Of a stretch of DNA of 64,000 bases, positions 8,264 to 16,102 are shown in pieces. The translations under genes were made by a program, and so were the position numbers. The DNA comes from Rhodococcus sp. ARC_M5 (lineage in GTDB: Bacteria > Actinomycetota > Actinomycetes > Mycobacteriales > Mycobacteriaceae). Every line of letters starts with the position of its first letter. The first letter of the stretch is position 1. The DNA is taken from the NCBI RefSeq assembly GCF_022810405.1, contig NZ_JALGQE010000010.1, positions 119,495-183,494 on the forward strand. The letters run 5' to 3'. The notes under the pieces were generated by a model. The model was not told the DNA's origin. It did not search any database and saw only the letters and a program-made list of their open reading frames with translations.

Positions 8264-8956
8264 ATGACAACAAAGACCGCGCTCGTCACCGGTGCCAACA
8301 AAGGGATCGGCTTTGCTATCGCACACGGACTCGGACTGCAGGGAATCAGAGTAGGAGTCGGGGCCCGCAACGATGCACGACGACAGGACGCGGTCGACAA
8401 GCTTCGCGCTGCGGGCATCGATGCCTTCGGAGTCCCCCTCGATGTCACGTCGGACGACAGCGTTGCGGCCGCGGCGGACTCCATCAGCGACCTGGACATA
8501 CTGGTGAACAACGCAGGCATTTCCGGCGGCTACCAACAGAATCCGACGACGCTTGATATCGACGTCTTGCGGACTACGTTGGATACGAACGTTTTCGGAG
8601 TCATCCGAGTGACGAACGCACTACTCCCGACGCTTCTCCGGTCGGCCTCGCCACGCATTGTCAATGTCTCGAGCAACATGGGCTCGCTCGCGCTACAGAC
8701 CGGCCCGATAATGGCGGCATATGCTCCATCCAAGACCATGGTGAACGCGATGACCGTGCAGTACGCACGGCAGCTCGCGGACACTACGGTGATCGTGAAC
8801 GCATGCTGCCCAGGTTACGTGGCAACGGATTTCACCGGATTCGCATCCACACGCACGCCGGAGGAGGGTGCGCGCATCGCACTGAAGCTCGCCACCCTGC
8901 CCGACGATGGCCCGCGGGGCGGATTCTTCGACGACGCCGGATCGGTGGCCTGGTGA
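8264..8956 (+). CDS. Short-chain dehydrogenase, carbonyl reductase-like
   Basis: This 230-residue SDR carries TGANKGIG (9-16), NNAG (82-85), serines at 136-137 and the catalytic Tyr153-Lys157 (YAPSK). GANKGIGFAIAH and the overall pattern resemble NADPH-dependent carbonyl reductases of the CBR1 type. ATG 8264 is preferred because it places the Rossmann strand at the usual distance; ATG 8255 is in frame three codons upstream, and neither has a clear ribosome site. It is probably regulated by the divergent LysR protein. The substrate is unknown. Confidence 0.85.
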   Translation: MTTKTALVTGANKGIGFAIAHGLGLQGIRVGVGARNDARRQDAVDKLRAAGIDAFGVPLDVTSDDSVAAAADSISDLDILVNNAGISGGYQQNPTTLDIDVLRTTLDTNVFGVIRVTNALLPTLLRSASPRIVNVSSNMGSLALQTGPIMAAYAPSKTMVNAMTVQYARQLADTTVIVNACCPGYVATDFTGFASTRTPEEGARIALKLATLPDDGPRGGFFDDAGSVAW

Positions 8957-9179
8957 GACTCTCGGTGCCGATCTGATCACCGTGATCGCGGCGATGTGCA
9001 CCGGAGCAGACAGTATCGACGACATCCGACTCCTCCGATCCGGCGGCAGGAGACACCTCTTCGACTCCATTTATGCACCCTCGACCGTCGCAGAGTTGCT
9101 GCGCGGGCACGGCTTTGTCCCGCGCGCAGGTAGACCTAAACCCATTCCGCTGCTGCGCCTGAAACGCTTATTCGAGTAA
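8955..9179 (+). pseudogene. IS1380-type transposase remnant
   Basis: Just after the SDR gene, the plus strand encodes about 60 residues with the motif AAMCTGADSIDDIRLLRSGG followed by LFDSIYAPSTVAELLR. This is the conserved N-terminal region of a group of IS1380/IS4-related transposases (GADSIDD, LRHGG, APST.G..LR). Similarity ends abruptly near 9110, and the frame closes at 9179 without any DDE domain. No start codon or terminal inverted repeats were found. It is a fragment left by an old insertion or rearrangement upstream of the defence island. Confidence 0.7.
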
Positions 9180-9226
9180 GTGCGCCGTATGGGTACCCCC
9201 CAATGCAGCGAAGCGACCGCCGCCCA

Positions 9227-9256
9227 GGCAAGCGCCGAACTACACCGGCGCTTGCC
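9227..9256. terminator. Hairpin between convergent genes, candidate terminator
   Basis: GGCAAGCGCCG (9227-9237) and CGGCGCTTGCC (9246-9256) form a perfect 11-bp stem with an 8-base loop, 22 bases after the DUF4190 stop codon. Neither strand has a U-run after the stem. It would be a U-less actinobacterial terminator for the DUF4190 gene and could also stop transcription from the left. Confidence 0.65.
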
Positions 9257-9277
9257 GCTTCATGGAGTGCCGTACTG

Positions 9278-9748
9278 CTACTCGGAGCACGCCTCGATTT
9301 GCGACGAAGTCTCAGCGTTCCCGAGGCAATCCAAACCACTGTCCAAATCGTCGACAGCTCCGAATACAATCGTGATGCCCCAGATCCCGAGGGCGATCGC
9401 AAGAATAGACACAACGATGCCTGAGATCGACGTCTTCTTGTTGGTAGCTTTGTTCTTTCGCACCCTGGAGAGTCCCGCAAAACCGAGCGCAAGACCAATA
9501 ATCCCCAGGATCAGGCAGATGAAACCGGTGAAGGGAATGATGCCGAAGACCAGTCCCACGACCGCCAGGATGAGCGATGCCAGACCGAGGCCGTTCTTCT
9601 CCGGATTGACGGGTTGCTGCGGTGCATACCCTTGGTTGTATCCCTGCTGCGGTTGCCCATATCCAGGAGGCTGAGCCTGTGAGTACATGTTTGGGTCGTA
9701 GTTCTGCCCGCCCTCGTTAGAGCCAGCCGGGTATTCCGGATTCGTCAT
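9278..9748 (-). CDS. DUF4190-type membrane protein with Pro/Gln/Gly/Tyr-rich N-terminus
   Basis: ATG 9748 has a GAAAGG ribosome site and gives 156 residues. The first 50 residues form a low-complexity cytoplasmic segment of PGYGQPQQGYNQGYAPQQP type. Two hydrophobic spans follow: LGLASLILAVVGLVFGIIPFTGFICLILGIIGLALGF (probably a hairpin) and SISGIVVSILAIALGIWGITIVF. The NGLGLASLILAVVGL...G core is the DUF4190 signature seen in many actinobacterial membrane proteins. A small C-terminal tail holds two cysteines. The function of the family is not established. It is monocistronic and ends at a hairpin. Confidence 0.85.
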   Translation of the reverse strand: MTNPEYPAGSNEGGQNYDPNMYSQAQPPGYGQPQQGYNQGYAPQQPVNPEKNGLGLASLILAVVGLVFGIIPFTGFICLILGIIGLALGFAGLSRVRKNKATNKKTSISGIVVSILAIALGIWGITIVFGAVDDLDSGLDCLGNAETSSQIEACSE

Positions 9749-10330
9749 CGTTGCCCTTTCGTAGTAACTCATGTCACATCGATAGAATCCCGAAGTTCGT
9801 TACTGCGTTCGACGAAACAAATCTCGGCTAGGCACGCGACCGACTCTGGACGAGGTGTACGTCGCGTCCAGGTGCCAGCGAACGATGCGATCGTCGTCGA
9901 AATCCGTCGCCCGTCCAACGGATGGTATGAATTGCACTCAACCAGCGCACTGATCTGGCGGCCCACTTGCTGGCTCGAAGTAAAGCACTAGGAAAAATGC
10001 TTGGTTGTTCTTGTGCCGCACGTCGAGGCCGTCGCCAGGCAGGCAGCATCCATCTCGCCTACTTCCCTTTTGCTCGTGTGCGGTCCTCGGCGGAGAAAGC
10101 CCACACCGAAGGCACGCCGTGAACGGACGACCGCTCCCGATGCTTGTAGTCCGCGATCGAACCGTCACGTGAGCGAGCCGAGCCAGAACCGCTGATCGCC
10201 AATTGAATTCAGTGTCTACGTATCTCGCTTCCTCATTGGTACCTTCACTCTGCCCGTATCAATCTGCACAACGAGCCACGTCACCACACCGGTTGCCGAC
10301 CAGCCCACAACGAGCACGCTGTCCAGACAT
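9749..10330. other. 582-bp gap without a recognisable gene
   Basis: Between the DUF4190 gene and the decayed macro/SIR2 gene there are only short overlapping frames without family signatures or ribosome sites. The base composition stays GC-rich and host-like. I see no repeats or RNA genes in it. Confidence 0.45.
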
Positions 10331-10980
10331 GTGTTCGTGGTTCGTGGTCTTCTCCAGTCCATCGCGTGTGATGCCGTCATCGTGCCCACCAGCTCGAGCT
10401 TTCGCCCCCGCGAAGCGTGGTTCTCAGTTCTCGGCGTCACAAACCGCACGGCCCCGGATGGTGCGACAAACGATCGAGCACGGCTCTTGCCCACCGCCTC
10501 GAATCACGGCCCCGCGTGGCTGCTGAATGCGGCTCACGACGGGCACAGATCGGTCGACTGGTGGTCGACGGTCTCACGGCCGCGTTCGGCAGAATCGCGG
10601 CCGATCTCGCATTGAACAGCCTCGGTGACGGTCGGGTTCGTCCCCTCGTTGCTCTTCCCGCTTTGGGCGTGGGTCAGGATGGATATACGGGTGTCCGAGG
10701 AGGTGATCCGCGCTCTGCATTCGACGGCGATGGCGTTTGTCGCGCATTCGGACTTCGACGTCGTGTTCGTGGTCGAGAATGCAGCCGACTACGCTGCGTT
10801 GCAGTCCATACGCAAGGCCGCATCGAACGAAGGGCGTGATGAAGCCCGCCGGCTGGCCGAGCTCGTTGCAAACGGTGACGTCGCACTGTTTCTTGGGGCA
10901 GGCGTCAACATTCCCAAAAGCCTGCCTGACCGTCTGCCCGGCGTTCGGCTTCTCAACGCACTCGGCCGACGGTCACCTAT
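10331..10980 (+). pseudogene. Decayed macro-like/SIR2-domain protein with two frameshifts
   Basis: Three segments in two frames line up as one ancestral protein. From 10331, MFVVRGLLQSIACDAVIVPT reads like the N-terminus of a family in which a DAVVVPTD-type, macro-like domain precedes SIR2. Near 10560 the similarity shifts to another frame (VVDGLTAAFGRIAADLAL, then VRPLVALPALGVGQDG). Near 10700 it returns to the first frame (EVIRALHSTAMAF, then LVANGDVALFLGAGVNIPK). The last part contains the SIR2 NAD-binding GAG loop. The first frame also has an in-frame TGA at 10613. After about 10980 no SIR2 residues can be traced, so the gene is also truncated, close to where AT-rich DNA starts. Assignment of the N-terminal domain is from memory of related architectures. 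Confidence 0.65.
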
Positions 10981-11132
10981 CGCAGACTCTTATCTGAACC
11001 GCCGGAATCAGGTTAATCTCCACACCCTCCACTCGGAAGCGAAAGGCGTGATCAGAAACTTCACTGACCAAAGGACAGTGCTTCGTACGCACACTGCGTA
11101 CAAACACCGATTACCGCGCACTCCACTTCGCG

Positions 11133-11987
11133 TCACTTAGCATGCGCTAACATGGCAAGGTCTTGAATACCTTCGGCCAGCTTCTCATGCTCGCCACGAG
11201 GATAACTCACCGCATTAAGTCCATAGACCTCAGTGAAAAGATAGCGCTTGTACGCTGGAATTTCACCGTCGGTAACGATGACGTGCCCTGGACTGCGCCC
11301 GTGCACTCCAAAAAGAGACGACAATATTAGCCTTAGATCTGGATCATTTACGCTGTATCCAACAAATAGCGCCATTCGAGTCAAGAGCAGCGACTGTAGG
11401 ACATCGAGCGCGAGAACCCCGTCCCGCCGCATTGACACATATTCACTCTCTGTCAACACAATTTTGGATCCTTGCTTTACCGATCCATGTAGCTTTAAAA
11501 TAATATTTTTACCCTGCCGTATTGCGTTGTCAATTCCAGGTTCATAGAATTGGATAGGATCATAGCCGCCCACCACAGCGCGCTCAAGAATATGGTCAAA
11601 ATTGGTGGTAACTATCACGGGGGGCGCTAAATCAATTAGAGCGGCATGCAGCCCAGAGGGCTGAAATTGATCACCCGGCGGACCGTCACAGAGGTTTGCG
11701 ATGGTATCACGATAGTGATTTCCATTTCCGTCGCGCTTTGCTATATAAGAAATATGTTCGGCAGCCTCAAGATACTTTCCCTCCCCTATCAGTGGGTTGA
11801 CTGCAGACGCTAGCTCATCCGTTGAGCAGATCTCAGCGGCCAACGACTGCAGTAGCTTCTGCCAGTCTAACGGGCGTGCGCCTTGCCCATTTTCACTAGA
11901 CATTGACGCCCCGGCACCGACAAAAAGTACTACATTCGAGCTACCAACCTGCTGCACCAGGTCTTTGGGCCATGCCATTGAATTCAT
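11133..11987 (-). CDS. SIR2-domain protein, predicted NAD-consuming effector of a ParA-SIR2 pair
   Basis: This 284-residue protein is a stand-alone SIR2-like domain. It has the NAD-binding loop FVGAGAS (22-28), the TTNFD motif with N129 and D131, the catalytic-type histidine in LKLHGS (H167) and the C-terminal GYSVNDPDL motif (210-218). All key residues of active bacterial SIR2 NADases are present, and there is no zinc-ribbon as in deacetylase sirtuins. The start overlaps the end of the ParA gene (ATGA), so the two are translationally coupled. DNA here is clearly more AT-rich than the flanks, a sign of recent transfer. In phage defence, SIR2 domains usually deplete NAD when a partner senses infection; ParA would be that partner. 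This role is inferred. Confidence 0.88.
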   Translation of the reverse strand: MNSMAWPKDLVQQVGSSNVVLFVGAGASMSSENGQGARPLDWQKLLQSLAAEICSTDELASAVNPLIGEGKYLEAAEHISYIAKRDGNGNHYRDTIANLCDGPPGDQFQPSGLHAALIDLAPPVIVTTNFDHILERAVVGGYDPIQFYEPGIDNAIRQGKNIILKLHGSVKQGSKIVLTESEYVSMRRDGVLALDVLQSLLLTRMALFVGYSVNDPDLRLILSSLFGVHGRSPGHVIVTDGEIPAYKRYLFTEVYGLNAVSYPRGEHEKLAEGIQDLAMLAHAK

Positions 11988-13015
11988 AGAGAACGTCCAT
12001 GCCCTTCGATCGAAGCAAGATTCTCCAGGAGCCTGTCGCCTATCGCAGCCAACCTCACTGAATATCTTTTTTGCTGACTAAACTGCGCTCCAGTCAGTCC
12101 ATCCGATGAAGTGAGGCCAAAAATCGGAGCATGCGCAGTCTGCGCTAAAGGCACCATTGAGAACATATAAGGCACCACACCGAGATCGTAATCTGCAATT
12201 TCGGTACCTAGACTTTTGGCGAGAAGTTGGGCCCGTTCAGGAATCTGCTTCTTATACAAGTCATAAGCTTGCACTGTCCGGGCTTTGCCCTCCGTGGATC
12301 TTGTTAGATACTCCTGGGTTGTGTAACCCGCGAATACCGCCCGTACCCCAGGATGCTCCCACATTTGTATGCGCCCGGATTCGAGATCGGGATTTTCGCT
12401 TAGCGTTGCCGCCACACCACGAGAATAGGTCTTGCTCCAATTCGTGAACCAAGTTTTTAGATTATCAAATGAGTACAAGCTGAATAGATCTGGCGAAACT
12501 GGCGTGATGAAGACATCAGATCCAATAAGGACAGAGCGGTTAAGTGCGCCGAGACTTGGTCCGACATCAAATATAACAAAATCATAGTTTGCCGAGTCTA
12601 CGAGCTGAGAAGCCCAATGCGACCTAACTGCTGCACCATAGTTTCCGCCCGCGAAGGAGGTCCACGATTCGCTCAGGATGTCTTCGAGGAGAGAAAGAAA
12701 AGGATGGCCGGCCAAAACATCGACTTTAAAGTTTTTACTCCGAATTACTGGAATATTCTTGTCGATCTCGGAGTTTCCAATTCGCAATTGGTGAATTGTC
12801 TTCAGAATTGTCCGATCATTAGCATGGCTTGAGTTAGAGTAGATATCACCCCATTCAGACTCCGAAAGCAGGATTTGGGTCGAATTACACTGCGGGTCAC
12901 AGTCTACGAACAATACGCGAGCGGATCGTTTAGTAGAGAGATAGTACGCCATGTTGACTGCCAGAGTGGTTTTTCCGACGCCACCTTTATTATTAAAAAA
13001 TGCGATCGACTTCAT
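11984..13015 (-). CDS. ParA/MinD-family ATPase coupled to SIR2
   Basis: The deviant Walker A box NNKGGVGKTT sits about 8 residues into the protein, VLFVDCDPQCNSTQ supplies the A' motif, and FVIFDVGPSLGALNRSVL is the Walker B region. The protein is thus a ParA-type dimerising ATPase. At 343 residues it is longer than plasmid ParA proteins, with extra C-terminal sequence. ATG 13015 is preferred: the GGGAGG site is 9 bases upstream, whereas ATG 13024 would abut it directly. No ParB gene or parS-like iterons are nearby, which argues against a partition role. It lies upstream of and overlaps the SIR2 gene, and both are AT-rich. It probably senses or recruits for the SIR2 effector. Confidence 0.88.
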   Translation of the reverse strand: MKSIAFFNNKGGVGKTTLAVNMAYYLSTKRSARVLFVDCDPQCNSTQILLSESEWGDIYSNSSHANDRTILKTIHQLRIGNSEIDKNIPVIRSKNFKVDVLAGHPFLSLLEDILSESWTSFAGGNYGAAVRSHWASQLVDSANYDFVIFDVGPSLGALNRSVLIGSDVFITPVSPDLFSLYSFDNLKTWFTNWSKTYSRGVAATLSENPDLESGRIQMWEHPGVRAVFAGYTTQEYLTRSTEGKARTVQAYDLYKKQIPERAQLLAKSLGTEIADYDLGVVPYMFSMVPLAQTAHAPIFGLTSSDGLTGAQFSQQKRYSVRLAAIGDRLLENLASIEGHGRSL

Positions 13016-13030
13016 CTTAGGCATCCTCCC

Positions 13031-13560
13031 TACCGAGTCGCTCGCGCCGAGCGATGATACGTCACGCTACCTTATCAACAGAGCTTGAGGAGCACGGCCC
13101 TGTCCGCGGCAACTTCTTCACTTGGAACCTGCAAAAATAATGAGCCACGACGAACTGCCAGATCAGACTTTCACATCGTTAGTTACTTCTCGCAGTCAGG
13201 CAACGACACTTGTAAGAACCAAGGCATCCGCGCAAACAACCTGGAAGCTGGTCGCTAGACTTTTGTCAGAGCTGTTAAGCGGCCCAAACATATCCATTCA
13301 CTGTACTGCGAGATCTAGGCTGAGGCGTCTCGCAAGGTAACGACCCGATGCGTCGAGATTTCCAAGTCCTAGTTTGCCCATGAAACCACTGGTCTCATAA
13401 TGATTAGGGATCCTTTACCGGTCTCAGCCCCGCGCCCTGATGAGCGCCAACAGGGATTCAAGCCAAGTCCGCTCACAAACCACCCTGCGAAGTGGACGCA
13501 CGTACTATTGACCCATAACATAGATTGCATGGTAGTAGCAGACCCGCTACCCTCCACAAC
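13031..13560. other. 530-bp gap between divergent ParA and HTH genes
   Basis: This stretch should hold the promoters of the ParA-SIR2 pair (leftward) and the HTH-hsd genes (rightward). The AT-rich character fades across it. A TTGACC hexamer at about 13508 could be a -35 element for the rightward genes, but no convincing -10 follows at the right distance. A 72-codon frame at 13122-13340 lacks a ribosome site and any family signature and is not called. Confidence 0.4.
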
Positions 13561-13857
13561 ATGGCAACCCGCAAGAACATCAACGCTCTGACCGAACTCG
13601 GAGCTCGGCGGCGTGCGCTGCGCGCCGAGCTCGACGCCATCGACGAGGACATCAACAAGGCGCTTAACAAGACTTACAAGGAGGGCTACACCTGGCCGGA
13701 ACTTATGGAAGCGTCGTCCCTGTCCCTCGGAACACTGCGCGTGCGGCTGCAAAAGCTCGGCCTAACAGACCCCACAGCGGCGACGCGCCGGACCGAATCA
13801 ACGCCCGTTGCACGCGAGCGGAAGGCAGCCCAGCGAGCAGCGCAAACCGCAAAGTGA
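13561..13857 (+). CDS. Small helix-turn-helix protein preceding the hsd genes
   Basis: ATG 13561 starts a 98-residue basic protein. Residues 8-38 form a charged, probably coiled-coil helix (ARRRALRAELDAIDEDINKAL). Residues 42-65 resemble a helix-turn-helix (TWPELMEASSLSLGTLRVRL). The tail is rich in Ala, Arg and Lys. The upstream sequence lacks a good ribosome site, so a leaderless transcript is possible. I do not recognise the family. Its place 275 bases before hsdM on the same strand suggests a regulator of the restriction system, analogous to C-proteins, but this is inference from position. Confidence 0.6.
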   Translation: MATRKNINALTELGARRRALRAELDAIDEDINKALNKTYKEGYTWPELMEASSLSLGTLRVRLQKLGLTDPTAATRRTESTPVARERKAAQRAAQTAK

Positions 13858-14131
13858 CCAAACCTTGTGAATTACCGAGAGCCATGGTCGGCTCTGCTGG
13901 GTGCCCGGGTCCTAAGTCGTCGCGCCGCTTATCTCCGGCTGCCGCGCTGCCGACCTTGGCCCGCAGAAACGCCGAGTCGGACGCCTCAACCTCCTTTGTG
14001 AACGTCACACCGACCGAGGACCACGCTCACCCCCTCGACTGACGCCTCGCGGCTCGACACCTCCCCGCCCATGAACCCACGTGAGGGTAACTTTCAGTGC
14101 AAACGCACTCATCGAGGAGACCGCACCACTG

Positions 14132-16102
14132 ATGGACAAGACAAACGCAGCCCTGATCTGGAACATCGCGAACTTGATGCGCGGACCGTTCCAACCGAAC
14201 CAGTACGGGGATGTGATCCTGCCGCTGACCATCCTGCGCCGCCTCGATTGCGTCCTCGACCCCACCAAAGCCGCGGTCCTCGCCGAATTCGAGAAACGCA
14301 AGCATTCGAGTGTTGCGCTCAAACCCTTCTTGACCGCGAAATCGGGTTACTCGTTTTACAACACCTCCAAGTGGGACTTCGCAAAGCTAGCCGCAGACCC
14401 AGAGGGGTTGGCCGACAACCTGGTCGACTACATCGCAGGGTTCTCCTCGAACGTCGGCGACGTCTTCGACGGTTTCGGCATGGACGCGTTGATTGCGGAC
14501 CTGGACAAAAGAAACCTCCTGTTCCTGATCGTCAAAGAGTTCGCGAACGTTGACCTGCATCCCAACGCGGTCTCCGCCCACGATATGGGCTACATTTTCG
14601 AGGAGCTGATCCGCAAGTTCGCGGAGTCCAACAACGCCCAGGCCGGTGACCACTTCACCCCACGTGAGGTGATCCGGCTGATGGTCGAATTGCTCTTCCA
14701 GAACGACGACGAAGTACTCACCAAAGCCGGCATCGTCCGGACCATCTACGACCCTGCCGCCGGTACCGGCGGCATGCTCTCTGTCGCTGACGAGCACCTT
14801 CACGATATGAACCCCAAGGCCCGCCTCGTGATGTACGGCCAGGAGATCAACGCTCGCTCCTATGCGATGTGCAAGTCCGACATGATCATCAAGGGCCAAG
14901 ACATCGACAACATCTACCTCGGCAACACCCTCACCGACGATCGATACTCGGGAAACACATTCGACTACCTACTCTCCAACCCGCCCTTCGGCGTCGAATG
15001 GAAATCTGCGCAAGAAGCAGTAACCGACGAACACGACAAGCGGGGACACGCCGGACGATTCGGGCCGGGCCTACCCAGGGTCTCCGACGGATCGCTCCTG
15101 TTCCTGATGCACCTGATCTCGAAGATGCGCGCCCCACGTGATGGAGGCAGCCGATTGGCGATGGTGCTCAACGGATCCCCACTGTTCACCGGCGGAGCCG
15201 GATCGGGCGAATCGAACATCCGCCGCTGGATCATCGAGAACGACCTGCTCGATACGATCGTGGCGCTGCCGGTCGACATGTTCTACAACACCGGCATCAG
15301 CACCTACATCTGGATCCTCGACAACAACAAACCCGCCGACCGCAGGAGCAAAGTCCAGCTGATCGACGGGTCGACCATGTTCGCGAAGATGCGCAAATCC
15401 CTGGGCTCCAAGCGCAAAGAGCTCCGGCCCGAAGACATCATGACCATCGCCCAGCTGTATATCGACCAGGTCGACGACCCTGGTAGCGCTGATGAGCCGT
15501 CGCGGTCGAAGGTGTTCAACGGTGAGGACTTCGGCTACTCGACCATCACAGTCGAGCGACCCTTACAACTGCGGTTCGAGCTCACCGCGGACAAGGTTGA
15601 CGAGGTCCTCGCCCAGAAGCCAATCGAAAAGCTCAAGGCGGGGGAGCAGGCTGCGATCCGCAGTGCATTGACCGGCCTGATCGGTTGGGAGTGGAACGAC
15701 CGCGATGGCTTCGTCGACGAACTGAAGAACGCGTTACGCAAAAGCGGGATCACCAAACCTGCTGCGGCTCTGGTCAAGGCGATCTGGTCGACAGTCGGCG
15801 AGCGCGATGACAACGCGGTGGCCTGCGCCGACTCCAAGGGAAACCCCGAACCCGACCCGGCGCTGCGTGACACCGAAAACGTGCCGCTCACCGAAGACAT
15901 CGACGAGTACTTTGCCCGCGAAGTCCTGCCACACGTACCTGATGCGTGGATCGACCACGACAAGACGAAAATTGGCTACGAAATTCCCTTCACCCGCCAC
16001 TTCTATCGCTACATTCCGCCGCGGGACCTGACTGAAATCAAAGCCGACCTGGAGATTCTCGTCAAAGACATCACCGAAATGCTCGCCGAGGTCGGGCAAT
16101 GA
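14132..16102 (+). CDS. hsdM: Type I restriction-modification system, modification subunit HsdM
   Basis: This 656-residue N6-adenine methyltransferase has an N-terminal HsdM_N helical domain (1-about 140). The SAM-binding motif I is DPAAGTGG (207-214) and the catalytic motif IV is NPPF (283-286). A long C-terminal part is typical of HsdM proteins near 650 residues. ATG 14132 is preceded by GAGGAGA 11 bases upstream; an in-frame GTG at 14081 is less likely because MDKTNAALIWNIAN is the usual family N-terminus. With HsdS it methylates the target sequence, and with HsdR it forms the restriction complex. It overlaps hsdS by 4 bases. Composition is GC-rich like the host, unlike the ParA-SIR2 pair. 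Confidence 0.95.
   Translation: MDKTNAALIWNIANLMRGPFQPNQYGDVILPLTILRRLDCVLDPTKAAVLAEFEKRKHSSVALKPFLTAKSGYSFYNTSKWDFAKLAADPEGLADNLVDYIAGFSSNVGDVFDGFGMDALIADLDKRNLLFLIVKEFANVDLHPNAVSAHDMGYIFEELIRKFAESNNAQAGDHFTPREVIRLMVELLFQNDDEVLTKAGIVRTIYDPAAGTGGMLSVADEHLHDMNPKARLVMYGQEINARSYAMCKSDMIIKGQDIDNIYLGNTLTDDRYSGNTFDYLLSNPPFGVEWKSAQEAVTDEHDKRGHAGRFGPGLPRVSDGSLLFLMHLISKMRAPRDGGSRLAMVLNGSPLFTGGAGSGESNIRRWIIENDLLDTIVALPVDMFYNTGISTYIWILDNNKPADRRSKVQLIDGSTMFAKMRKSLGSKRKELRPEDIMTIAQLYIDQVDDPGSADEPSRSKVFNGEDFGYSTITVERPLQLRFELTADKVDEVLAQKPIEKLKAGEQAAIRSALTGLIGWEWNDRDGFVDELKNALRKSGITKPAAALVKAIWSTVGERDDNAVACADSKGNPEPDPALRDTENVPLTEDIDEYFAREVLPHVPDAWIDHDKTKIGYEIPFTRHFYRYIPPRDLTEIKADLEILVKDITEMLAEVGQ

Noticed and set aside
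11984..13015. ParA gene as part of a plasmid or chromosome partition locus
   Set aside because: There is no ParB gene and no iterated parS-like sites nearby. The overlapping partner is a SIR2 protein.
13122..13340. Short plus-strand frame in the ParA/HTH intergenic region
   Set aside because: It has 72 codons, no ribosome site and no recognisable similarity; it was kept as intergenic.
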